Assembly (NCBI GenBank): GCA_003050565.1
Contig: PEBW01000005.1
Coordinates: 1 to 64,000, forward strand
DNA length: 64,000 nt
Origin: Brockia lithotrophica
GTDB taxonomy: Bacteria > Bacillota > Bacilli > Thermicanales > DSM-22653
Direction: 5' to 3'
Shown here: positions 46,621-54,080 of the stretch, one piece after another
Layout: every line of letters starts with the position of its first letter
Numbering within the stretch: the first letter of the stretch is position 1
Translations under genes and position numbers: made by a program
The notes under the pieces: generated by a model
Databases searched by the model: none
Seen by the model: only the letters and a program-made list of their open reading frames with translations
What the model was told of the DNA's origin: nothing

Positions 46621-47958
46621 TCACGTGCGGTAGTGGGCGTTGATCCGCACGTAGTCTTCCGTAAGGTCGCAACCCCAAGCCTCGGCGACGCCCGAACCGT
46701 CCTCGAGGTGAACGTCTACGAGCACGTACTCCTCCCTCAGGCGTTCGGCCGCCGCCGCCTCGTCGAAGGGAAGCGGCATCCCCCGCGCGAGAACGGGGAT
46801 CCCCTGAAGAACGACGGATAGCCCTTCCGGCGAGAAGGGAATTCCGCTCGCCCCCAGGGCGGAGGCGATGCGCCCCCAGTTCGGGTCGGCGCCGTAGATC
46901 GCCGCCTTCACGAGGGAAGACCGGACCACGGCCCGGGCGAGCTCTCCGGCAGAAACTTCGTCCCGCGCACCGTCCACCCGGACGTGGAGGAGCTTTGTCG
47001 CCCCTTCGCCGTCCTCCGCGATGGCACGAGCCAGCTCTCGCGCGACGTAGAAGAGCGCCGAACGAAAGCGGCTCCAGTCGGGGTGAGACGGTTCAAGCGG
47101 CCGGTTCCCCGCCAGGCCGTTGGCGAGGATGAGCGCCATGTCGTTCGTGCTCGTGTCGCCGTCGACGCTTATCCGGTTGAACGTGCGGGCGCTCACCTCG
47201 CGAAAGAGGTCCTCCAGGCTCGGTCCGTCCACGTCGGCATCCGTGGTGAAAAAGGCGAGCATCGTCGCCATGTTCGGGTGGATCATTCCCGAACCCTTTG
47301 CCGTCCCGGCTACGGTCACCTCGACCCCGTCTACGACCAGGGTGGCGGCCGCCTGTTTCGTGCGCGTGTCCGTCGTGAGGATGGCCCGGGCGAAGGCCCC
47401 CTCGTCCCCCTCGGCGAGCGGAAGTCCCGCGAGGGCGCTTTCGATCCGCTCCATGGGAAGGGGAACGCCGATCACCCCCGTGGACGCCACGGCCACGTGT
47501 TCCGGCGAGGTGCCGATGCGTTCGGCAAAGAGGGCTTGCATCCGCCGGGCGTCGGTAAGCCCCCGCTCACCCGTAATCGCATTGGCATTTCCGGAATTCA
47601 CGATCACGCCCCGGAGCACGCCACCGCTCCGGGCGATCGCCTCTCGCGTGACGAGAAGCGGAGCCGCGGGGAACGCGTGCCGGGTGTACACCGCAGCCGC
47701 CCGCGCGGGGACCTCGGACACGATCCACCCGAGGTCCGGGCGCCGCCGCTTGATTCCCGCGTGGACGCCGCCGGCGCGAAAACCGCGGGGAGCAGCCACC
47801 CCCCGTTCCCGCGTGCACCGCTCGAGCACGCCGGAAACGGGGTACCCCAGGCGGGCGAGCCACGCTTCCTCACCCGCCCCGCACGACGAAAGGAGATCGG
47901 ACCTTTCCGCCGGAGATGACGACCGGGCTGCACCGCCGACTTTTGAACCTTCCTGCAC
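46621..47958 (-). CDS. argJ: glutamate/ornithine N-acetyltransferase
   Basis: The 445-residue product has GFRAGGVHAGIKRRRPDLGW at the start of the domain, VNSGNANAITGERG and the self-cleavage site KGSGMIHPNMATML. Cleavage there before the Thr yields the alpha and beta chains. NRISVDGDTSTNDMALILAN and GADPNWGRIASALG follow. The enzyme recycles the acetyl group from acetylornithine to glutamate. The first 50 residues, rich in Ser, Arg and Gly, are beyond the family's usual length. GTG 47958 follows GGAGGGG. It lies 25 bases after argC. Confidence 0.95.
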   Translation of the reverse strand: MQEGSKVGGAARSSSPAERSDLLSSCGAGEEAWLARLGYPVSGVLERCTRERGVAAPRGFRAGGVHAGIKRRRPDLGWIVSEVPARAAAVYTRHAFPAAPLLVTREAIARSGGVLRGVIVNSGNANAITGERGLTDARRMQALFAERIGTSPEHVAVASTGVIGVPLPMERIESALAGLPLAEGDEGAFARAILTTDTRTKQAAATLVVDGVEVTVAGTAKGSGMIHPNMATMLAFFTTDADVDGPSLEDLFREVSARTFNRISVDGDTSTNDMALILANGLAGNRPLEPSHPDWSRFRSALFYVARELARAIAEDGEGATKLLHVRVDGARDEVSAGELARAVVRSSLVKAAIYGADPNWGRIASALGASGIPFSPEGLSVVLQGIPVLARGMPLPFDEAAAAERLREEYVLVDVHLEDGSGVAEAWGCDLTEDYVRINAHYRT

Positions 47959-47983
47959 GTCGCTTCCCCTCCTTGCGCCCGCC

Positions 47984-49003
47984 TCACGGATAAAGGGGGC
48001 GCCCGTCGAGCCCCGCCGTCTCCGGAAGCCCGAAGCGTAGGTTCATGTTTTGCACGGCCTGTCCCGCCGCACCCTTGACGAGGTTGTCGATGGCGGCCAT
48101 GACCACCGCCCGCCGCCCGTCGGCGGTCGCGGTCAGCCCGATGTCCACGAAGTTGCTCCCCTGCACCGCCTTCGTCTCGGGATACACCCCCGGGCGGAGG
48201 AGGCGGACGAAGGGGCGCCCGGCGTACGTCTGCCGGTAGAGTTCGAAAAGGTCGTTCGTCGTCATCGGCTCCACGAGGTCGCCGTACGCCGTCACGAGGA
48301 TCCCCCGCGTCATGGGAACGAGATGGGGGACAAAGCTCACCGGCCCCGCACCGAGGTACACCTCGATCTCCGCCCCGTGCCGATGCACGAGGACGTTGTA
48401 GGGACGGACGTTTTCGTTGACTTCCGCGAAGTGCGTGGCGAGGGAGGGGGAGCGCCCCGCCCCCGAAACCCCCGTCTTGGCGTCGACGATCGCCGAACCG
48501 GGGCGCAAAAGCCCGGCCTTTGCGAGGGGGAGGAGGGCGAGGAGGGCCGCCGTGGGAAAGCAGCCGGGGTTCGCCACAAGCCTCGCCCGGAAGAGCTCCG
48601 GCGGGGCAAACTCTGCAAGCCCGTACACGGCCTCCTCGAGGAGGGAGCGCGGTGCCGCAGGCATGCGGTAAAAACGCTCATACACCGAGCCGTCGCGGAA
48701 GCGGAAGTCCCCGGAAAGGTCGACGATCACCGCCGGTCGTCCGATCCAGCGGGTCACGAGCTCGCGCGAAGCTCCGTGCGGGGTGGCGAGAAAGAGCACG
48801 TCGAGCTCCCTCTCCTCCAGCGCTTCGAGGGGAAAAAGGGGAAGGTCCGCGTCGCGCCACGCCGCGTACACCTCGCCCAACCCCCTGTCCGCTTGCGATT
48901 CGGAAAAGAGGCGGAGTTCGCCCACGTGCGGGTGCGAGGAGAGGAGACGGACGAGCTCTGCCCCCCCATAACCCGTACCGACGACACCGACCCGAAGTCC
49001 CAC
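47984..49003 (-). CDS. argC: N-acetyl-gamma-glutamyl-phosphate reductase
   Basis: The 339-residue product has VGVVGTGYGGAELVRLLSSH (NADP site), FLATPHGASRELV, ANPGCFPTAALLALLPLA with the catalytic Cys, and HRHGAEIEVYLG. The GTG at 49003 follows GAGGAGGTGGGGGGA. The long upstream frame covers the promoter. It is the first gene of argC-argJ-argB-argD-carB, and an ArgR-like promoter lies 96 bases upstream. Confidence 0.95.
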   Translation of the reverse strand: MGLRVGVVGTGYGGAELVRLLSSHPHVGELRLFSESQADRGLGEVYAAWRDADLPLFPLEALEERELDVLFLATPHGASRELVTRWIGRPAVIVDLSGDFRFRDGSVYERFYRMPAAPRSLLEEAVYGLAEFAPPELFRARLVANPGCFPTAALLALLPLAKAGLLRPGSAIVDAKTGVSGAGRSPSLATHFAEVNENVRPYNVLVHRHGAEIEVYLGAGPVSFVPHLVPMTRGILVTAYGDLVEPMTTNDLFELYRQTYAGRPFVRLLRPGVYPETKAVQGSNFVDIGLTATADGRRAVVMAAIDNLVKGAAGQAVQNMNLRFGLPETAGLDGRPLYP

Positions 49004-49098
49004 TCCCCCCACCTCCTCGCGGCCGTACCTCGCCTGCGGGGACGAGAAAAACCCTCCGTTGCTCCTTCCGACCCCACAAGCCCTTCTCTTGGTCAGTA

Positions 49099-49128
49099 AG
49101 TATACGACTTCTCGCATAAATATGCAAT
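49099..49128 (-). promoter_or_regulatory. argC promoter with ArgR-like box
   Basis: Minus strand: TTGCAT (49122-49127), 17-base spacer, TATACT (49099-49104). A palindromic box TTGCATATTTATGCGA covers the -35 element and half the spacer, so a bound ArgR would block polymerase. Confidence 0.7.
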
Positions 49129-49253
49129 AGGGTCGCCCCGCTCCGTGGACGCGTTTTCCAAATAGAGAAATGCCGGGCCCGGGGCCCGGCGCACGGGTAT
49201 CGCGGCACAAGGCACGCGAGAAAGCGTGCCGGAACGACTTCCCGCGAGCGGAG

Positions 49254-49343
49254 TCACACGGTGCGCATGGCGACCACGAGGAGGACGTAGACGATCACCG
49301 CAAAGGAAAACAGGGTGACGGCGTAGGCTCCTTCCGGTGTCAC
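49254..49343 (-). CDS. 29-residue single-helix membrane protein
   Basis: GTG 49343 stands seven bases after a strong AAGGGAGGGG. The product starts VTPEGAYAVTLF, has a hydrophobic stretch of about 19 residues (ALFVLY-type core FSFAVIVYVLLVVA) and ends MRTV. The size and layout resemble small respiratory-complex or stress membrane peptides, but I cannot assign a family. It lies in the 460-base gap between argC and a gene downstream of gerQ. Confidence 0.45.
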   Translation of the reverse strand: MTPEGAYAVTLFSFAVIVYVLLVVAMRTV

Positions 49344-49464
49344 GGCGGACCCCTCCCTTCTGGCGCAAAACACGCGGCGTACTTCCGTCCCACGTGTATG
49401 CGCGCGGAGGAAAAAGGGCACCGCAAACGCCCGCCCGCCGGCCCCTACGCCTCGCCTTGCCCGC

Positions 49465-50001
49465 TCAGGGCGTGCTCAGGTCGTGAAGGAGGGAAGCGAA
49501 CTCATCGATCGTCCGACCGTCGAATTCGCTAAACCCGTACCCCTCCAAGGCGACGAGCCGCCTGCAGACCACGGGGTACAGGCCCTGCCACCCCCCGACG
49601 AGGGTGAAGGCGTCGCGGCGAGGCGGTAACCGGCGCAAAAAGAAGACGTAGCGGCCGGGAGCGAAAGGTCCGGGAAAGCGGGGGGTCAGAGGATCCTCGG
49701 CGGGGGGACGCGGTTCGAGTCCGGGGCTGAACAGGGCGAGGACGGGGGACAACGCCCCTTCGGTGGCAGGGAAGAAGCACCGCTCGAGGTAGAGGGGCTG
49801 CTCCGACACGACGAGCTGACGACCGGCGACCCACCGCGGGAGGGTGTGACGGCGGACGCCCCCGTCGAGATCCCCGAGGAGGACGCACGAACTTCGCCGC
49901 AGGAGGTCGCGGGCATCCCGAGCCTCCGGAACAAACCCCCGATCCCAGGGGTACGGAGGCAAGACGGGAACGCCCGCTCCGCAAAGGGAGAAAAAGCCCA
50001 T
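49465..50001 (-). CDS. hypothetical protein downstream of gerQ
   Basis: The 178-residue soluble protein has no recognised domain. It is rich in Arg, Pro and aromatic residues (LPPYPWDRGFVPEARDARDL, GRYVFFLRRLPPRRDAFTLV) and has several Cys. ATG 50001 is four bases after the gerQ stop, with GAGGAAAG inside the gerQ end, so it is most likely translated with gerQ. A role in the spore coat or in germination is inferred from position only. Confidence 0.6.
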   Translation of the reverse strand: MGFFSLCGAGVPVLPPYPWDRGFVPEARDARDLLRRSSCVLLGDLDGGVRRHTLPRWVAGRQLVVSEQPLYLERCFFPATEGALSPVLALFSPGLEPRPPAEDPLTPRFPGPFAPGRYVFFLRRLPPRRDAFTLVGGWQGLYPVVCRRLVALEGYGFSEFDGRTIDEFASLLHDLSTP

Positions 50002-50005
50002 CGCT

Positions 50006-50551
50006 TCACTTGCTTTCCTCGATGTAGTACTGCACGTAGGGAGGTACGCGCGGAGCGACAAAGCGGATCGGTTCGTCGAATTCCACCCAGTCTACGTTCA
50101 CCATGAGGAGGAGGTAGCGCTTGCCCGTGTCGGGATCGCTCAAGATGAGGAAGTCCCGTCCCGCCGTCTGGATGACCCCGCGGACGACTTTCGCCGGCCA
50201 CTCCGGGTTACTTTGGTACGTGAGGTAGACGGTCGCCGTCTTTCCCTTGTTAAAGCGGAGGATGTTCTCCACGTAGGATTGTTCGGCAATGAGCTGTTCC
50301 TCGGTCATGGGAACGCCGGGAATCCAGGCCCCGGAAGGAGGAACCCCGTACTGCACGTAGGCTCCGTAGGGATAGGGGTACGGAACGTACGGATACGCAG
50401 GCGCTTGGCGCGCCGCCTGCCCGCCCGGAGCGGGTTTGGCTTCCCTTGCCGCACTCATCGGATCCAAGCCCGTCGATCCCCACGCATCGGGACCGCCAAA
50501 GCCCGCCACGGAAAAGGCTCCGTCGACTTCCTGCATCTCCCAAAAGCTCAT
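50006..50551 (-). CDS. gerQ: spore coat protein GerQ
   Basis: The 181-residue product has a Pro/Tyr/Gly-rich middle (YPYVPYPYPYGAYVQYGVPP). It ends in the GerQ domain: EQSYVENILRFNKGKTATVY, VVRGVIQTAGRDFLILSDPD and TGKRYLLLMVNVDWVEFDEP. In Bacillus GerQ anchors the cortex lytic enzyme CwlJ in the inner coat and is cross-linked through N-terminal lysines by a transglutaminase. This N-terminus (MSFWEMQEVDGAFSV) has no such lysines. ATG 50551 follows GGGAGGA. It lies directly downstream of cwlJ. Confidence 0.92.
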   Translation of the reverse strand: MSFWEMQEVDGAFSVAGFGGPDAWGSTGLDPMSAAREAKPAPGGQAARQAPAYPYVPYPYPYGAYVQYGVPPSGAWIPGVPMTEEQLIAEQSYVENILRFNKGKTATVYLTYQSNPEWPAKVVRGVIQTAGRDFLILSDPDTGKRYLLLMVNVDWVEFDEPIRFVAPRVPPYVQYYIEESK

Positions 50552-50603
50552 CGCCGCATTCCTCCCACGGTTTCGCATTTTGGACCGGTGCGGATTTTTG
50601 GCC

Positions 50604-51032
50604 TTACCTCTTGTAGACTCCCGGACAACTCGCGTACGTCGGGTGATAGAAGCAGTGGCTCTTGTACCGCCCCGCGTTCCACTGCCCGTACCACCGGGGG
50701 GGACATCCGCCCCAGGGTTTAAAGAACCACAGGCTGTACGTCGCGGGCCAGAAACGTTCGCCGTTCACCACGCGTTGGGCCAGCTGGATCTCGCTCCAAC
50801 GGGCGCGTTGGTAAAAGTACCCCTTGCGCACGGCTTCGAAGCCTCCGGGGCTCTGGAAGATCACCTGCGTTAGAGTGCGAATATTTCGGAAATCGAGGCA
50901 ATTCCCGCGCAGTCGGTTTACGGCGACGTTTCCGACCAGGAGCATGCCGAGCCGACCCTCAGACTCAGCCTCCGCGCGCATGAGCCGTGCAAGGAGCTGA
51001 ATTTCGTTCCAAGTTGCGCGGACGACGGGCAC
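50604..51032 (-). CDS. cwlJ: spore cortex-lytic enzyme CwlJ
   Basis: The 142-residue SleB/CwlJ-type hydrolase has the catalytic-Glu block LMRAEAESEGRLGMLLVGNV near residue 18, NVAVNRLRGNCLDF, IFQSPGGFEAV and the ending SHCFYHPTYASC. It has no signal peptide, like CwlJ and unlike SleB, and has the same length as B. subtilis CwlJ by memory. It starts cortex breakdown during germination, notably in response to Ca-dipicolinate. GTG 51032 follows GGAAGGGGGGA. The frame is open to 51152, but the extension has no family match. It needs the neighbouring GerQ for localisation. Confidence 0.9.
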   Translation of the reverse strand: MPVVRATWNEIQLLARLMRAEAESEGRLGMLLVGNVAVNRLRGNCLDFRNIRTLTQVIFQSPGGFEAVRKGYFYQRARWSEIQLAQRVVNGERFWPATYSLWFFKPWGGCPPRWYGQWNAGRYKSHCFYHPTYASCPGVYKR

Positions 51033-51334
51033 CGGCTTCCCCCCTTCCTCCGCTCCCATCCCTATGCGCGTATCCCGGAAGGGGTACGTGTCCCGGTTGT
51101 AGACGATGGCCCAGGTCGCTGCGCGGAGAGCGGCCAACGCACCGAAGCGCACATCCCGCAGCCGGGGACGTTGGCCGAGAGGATTTCTCCGCCCGTTCGT
51201 TCAACGATCGCCCGGGCGACGGAGAGGGAATCGGTACACATCCTCCCCCGGGCGCATAAGGATGACGTGTAGGGTGGGTGTTTGCCGACTCCCGGGCAGG
51301 TTGCCCGGCCCCGCGGAGGAAAGGAGGTTTTCCC

Positions 51335-51706
51335 ATGCCCCTGCGGCGCGAACACGTCGAGCCCTTTGTCGGAAAGCCCGTCGTCGTCGATACGGATGAC
51401 GATACGCGCTACATCGGGATCGTGGAAAAGGTGACCGACGACACGCTGTATTTGATCCCCATGCGCGAGCCGATCCGTCTCGGCCGGAACTTCCGAATCC
51501 CGAACCCCGTCTCGCCGTCGGCGGCTTCCCCGTGGCCGACGCCTCAGACGCCCGACCCCGCTTTTGCCGTGGTTCCGACGTCTTTGGGCTTTCCCCCGGG
51601 GCAGGCGCCCGCTCCGTCCCCGGGTGGGACGCCGCCCAACGTGCACATGGCGTCCATTGCCCTCCCTCTGTACGCCCTCCTCGCCATTAGCCTCCTTTGG
51701 ATCTGA
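51335..51706 (+). CDS. hypothetical protein with C-terminal membrane helix
   Basis: The 123-residue product has a strong AAGGAGG seven bases before ATG 51335. Residues 1-50 look like a small beta-barrel (VGKPVVVDTDDDTRYIGIVE, DDTLYLIPMREP). A Pro-rich linker follows (PSAASPWPTPQTPDPAF). The last 20 residues are a hydrophobic helix (MASIALPLYALLAISLLWI). It is divergent from cwlJ. A spore-surface or sporulation role is possible from position, but no family is recognised. Confidence 0.65.
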   Translation: MPLRREHVEPFVGKPVVVDTDDDTRYIGIVEKVTDDTLYLIPMREPIRLGRNFRIPNPVSPSAASPWPTPQTPDPAFAVVPTSLGFPPGQAPAPSPGGTPPNVHMASIALPLYALLAISLLWI

Positions 51707-51746
51707 GATTCCCCTACCGTTTTTCCAAACGCCTCGGCGTCCGGAA

Positions 51747-51765
51747 CCGGCTTTCTCAAAGCCGG
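51747..51765 (+). other. small perfect hairpin
   Basis: CCGGCTTT-CTC-AAAGCCGG, an 8-pair stem 40 bases after the preceding stop, with no T-run. Its role is uncertain. Confidence 0.4.
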
Positions 51766-51822
51766 GGAGTGGGGGCACAAGCTCCGGTACGAAGCACCTT
51801 ACCCCGGTGGGAGGACCGCTTG

Positions 51823-51851
51823 GGCCGCGCCGTGCGCGGCCTCTTTCCTCT
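51823..51851 (+). terminator. terminator before the kinase genes
   Basis: GGCCGCGC-CGT-GCGCGGCC followed by TCTTTCCTCTT on the plus strand. Confidence 0.55.
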
Positions 51852-51975
51852 TCGGCCCTCCCCGGTCCGGTGCGGAACGCCCCGCCCACGCCTTGTCCCC
51901 CCCGGGGCTTCTCGGTAGAATGGAGCCAAGGCTCTTGTGCACAGTGCAGAACCCCGCGGAGCAGGAGTGGACCCC

Positions 51976-52689
51976 ATGTCGCACGCGCACGCGCTTCCCC
52001 CAAACATCGTTCCCGCACCTCGCACCTCGGCCCCCGAAGAGCCCCCGGTTGTGCAAACGTTTGTAGCCGTGGAAGGGCCCATCGGCGTGGGAAAGACGAG
52101 CCTCGCCTCCTTAATCCACGAGGAGTTCGGCTACCACCTCCTCCTGGAGACGGTTGCGGACAACCCCCTCTTGCCCCTCTTTTACCGCGACCGACAGCGC
52201 TGGGCCCTGCACATCGAGACGTTTTTCCTCGTCGACCGCATGGAGCAGCTCGAGCGCACGCGCGAGCTCCTTCCGCATACACCGGTGGTGAGCGACTACC
52301 ACATCTTGAAAAACCTCATCTTTTCCCGGGAAAACCTCCCCCCGCGTACGTACGCAAAGTACGAGACGCTCTACCGGATCTACACGGAGGACCTCCCCCG
52401 CCCCAACGTGATCGTCTACCTCCGCGCCAGCCTTGCCACCTTGCAGTACCGCATCGCTCTGCGCGGTCGGGAGTACGAAAAAGACATGGACCCCGCCTAC
52501 CTCGAGCGCATCCGCCTCGCGTACGAAGCCTACTTCGCCGACGCGCCCAAGCGCCACCCGGAAGCCAAGATCCTCACCTTCGACGGCGACCGCTTGGACT
52601 TCGTCCACGACCCCGAGGCGCACCGCTTTGTCATGGCGGAACTCGAAAAGCACCTCCCTCGGCCGCTGGGACGGGAGGTGCGGCGATGA
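51976..52689 (+). CDS. deoxyguanosine kinase-type deoxynucleoside kinase
   Basis: The 237-residue dNK-family enzyme has the P-loop EGPIGVGKTSLASLIHEEFG near residue 35, VSDYHILKNLIFSRENL (the DR/S-like catalytic segment, here with Asp-Tyr-His) and the lid-like REYEKDMDPAYLERI. It phosphorylates purine deoxynucleosides for salvage. The first 30 residues (MSHAHALPPNIVPAP) are an extra tail. ATG 51976 follows CAGGAG. An in-frame GTG at 51937 is an alternative. It overlaps the next kinase gene by four bases, as in the dgk-dck pairs of Bacillus. Confidence 0.88.
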   Translation: MSHAHALPPNIVPAPRTSAPEEPPVVQTFVAVEGPIGVGKTSLASLIHEEFGYHLLLETVADNPLLPLFYRDRQRWALHIETFFLVDRMEQLERTRELLPHTPVVSDYHILKNLIFSRENLPPRTYAKYETLYRIYTEDLPRPNVIVYLRASLATLQYRIALRGREYEKDMDPAYLERIRLAYEAYFADAPKRHPEAKILTFDGDRLDFVHDPEAHRFVMAELEKHLPRPLGREVRR

Positions 52690-53300
52690 TGTTTCTCGCC
52701 GTATCCGGTATGGTCGGCGTCGGCAAGACAACCCTCGCCACGGCACTTGCGGAACGGCTCGGCTACGCTTTGATCAGCGAGCGCGGCTCGACGAACCCCT
52801 ACCTCGACGACTACTACGCGGACTTCCGACGCTGGAGCTTCAACGTTCAGGTGTTCTTCCTCGCCGAACGCTTTCGCGGGCAACTCCGCGTCCTCCGCGA
52901 GCGCACGCCCCACGTCCAGGACCGGACGATCTACGAAGACGCGGAGATTTTCGCGCGCCTCCACTTCGAGCTGGGGAACATGGACGCCCGCGACTACGCC
53001 ACCTACCGTCTCCTCTACGAAACCCTCCTCGACGCTCCGGCCTTTCCCCACCCCGACCTCGTGCTCTACCTCACGGGGGACTTCGAAGACATCTACCGCC
53101 GGATCCGCACGCGCGGTCGCCCCGCGGAGCTCAAAACCCCGCGCTCCTACTGGTGGGAACTGTACCGGCGCTACGAAGCGTGGATCGCGGGCTTCCGCCG
53201 TGCGCCCGTGTTGCGCGTGTCGATCGCGAGCTACGACGTCTACGAAGGCCGCGGGATCGACGACCTCGTAGAGCAAATCCGCGCCCTGGAGGTTGGCTAG
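52686..53300 (+). CDS. deoxyadenosine/deoxycytidine kinase
   Basis: The 204-residue product has the P-loop VSGMVGVGKTTLATALAERL near residue 7, VQDRTIYEDAEIFARLHFEL (catalytic DR segment of dAK/dCK) and RIRTRGRPAELKTPRSYWWE in the lid region. It starts with ATGATG overlapping the upstream stop. Together with the preceding gene it covers salvage of purine and cytosine deoxynucleosides. The large upstream frame that reaches back to 51564 is not used. Confidence 0.9.
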   Translation: MMFLAVSGMVGVGKTTLATALAERLGYALISERGSTNPYLDDYYADFRRWSFNVQVFFLAERFRGQLRVLRERTPHVQDRTIYEDAEIFARLHFELGNMDARDYATYRLLYETLLDAPAFPHPDLVLYLTGDFEDIYRRIRTRGRPAELKTPRSYWWELYRRYEAWIAGFRRAPVLRVSIASYDVYEGRGIDDLVEQIRALEVG

Positions 53301-54038
53301 ATGCCGCCCGAAGCACATCGCCGGACGCCTTACATGGAACTCATCGCCCGGCTCGGCGCCCCGGATGCCCACCCCGGCGGGGCGCCCGCGAGCCGGGCGT
53401 TTGTGTCTTTCGTCCGGCGGCTCGTCCCTCCCGGCGCCCGCGTCCTCGAAGTGGGTGCCGGGGCGGGGAAGACGGCCGCCCGTCTCGCCCGCCTGGGTTA
53501 CTGCGTGGTCGCCGTCGAACGCGAACCTGCCTTTCTCCCTATCCTCCGCCGACGCGCCGAACGCCGGCCGAAGTTCACCGTCGTCTGCGCCGACGCCGTG
53601 CGCCTCCCCTTTCCCGACGCGTCCTTTGACGCCATCGTCGCCGAATCCGTCCTTCTCTTCCTCCCCCCGAGAGCCCTGCGGGAGCTTCGCCGCGTCCTTC
53701 GGCCCGGCGGGAGGCTCTTCGCCCTCGAACTCGCCGCACGCAAGCCCTTCCCTCCCGCCCTCCGCCGGGCGTGGCACGCCTTTTACGGCGTTCCCGGCGT
53801 TCCCACCGCGGGCGCCTGGCGGCGCCGCCTCGTACGGATCGGCTTCCCGCCGACCCTCTCCCTCGCCGTCGTTCCCCTCGAACGGCTCCTCGCGCTCCCT
53901 CAAACCCCTCCCCCGCCCCCCCGCAGTGCGCGCGAGGCGCACCTTTTCGCGGAGCACAACCGCCTCTTTCTCCCGCTTCTTTCCGACCTCTACCTCCTGC
54001 GCATCGTCGCACCTCGCCCAGAAGCTCCGCCGACGTAG
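53301..54038 (+). CDS. class I SAM-dependent methyltransferase
   Basis: The 245-residue product has motif I VLEVGAGAGKTAARLARLG near residue 49, VVAVEREPAFLPILRRRA, CADAVRLPFPDASFDAIVAE and RVLRPGGRLFALELAARKPF. The C-terminal half is Arg/Pro/Leu-rich and could hold the substrate. ATG 53301 directly follows the upstream stop, with GGAGG at the right distance, so it is the third gene of the kinase operon. The substrate is unknown. A short 6-pair GC hairpin (54051-54071) lies between it and the converging GH13 gene. Confidence 0.82.
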   Translation: MPPEAHRRTPYMELIARLGAPDAHPGGAPASRAFVSFVRRLVPPGARVLEVGAGAGKTAARLARLGYCVVAVEREPAFLPILRRRAERRPKFTVVCADAVRLPFPDASFDAIVAESVLLFLPPRALRELRRVLRPGGRLFALELAARKPFPPALRRAWHAFYGVPGVPTAGAWRRRLVRIGFPPTLSLAVVPLERLLALPQTPPPPPRSAREAHLFAEHNRLFLPLLSDLYLLRIVAPRPEAPPT

Positions 54039-54080
54039 GAAATCCTTGCGCCCGCCTAACGAACGGGCGGGTCCCCACGC

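Noticed and set aside
49168-49190. GC palindrome near the argC promoter, considered as terminator
   Set aside because: The stem is strong (CCGGGC repeats), but no T-run follows on either strand.
51564-53300. 578-residue frame suggesting a large kinase
   Set aside because: The N-terminal part runs through the terminator and the first kinase gene in another frame. Only 52686-53300 is supported.
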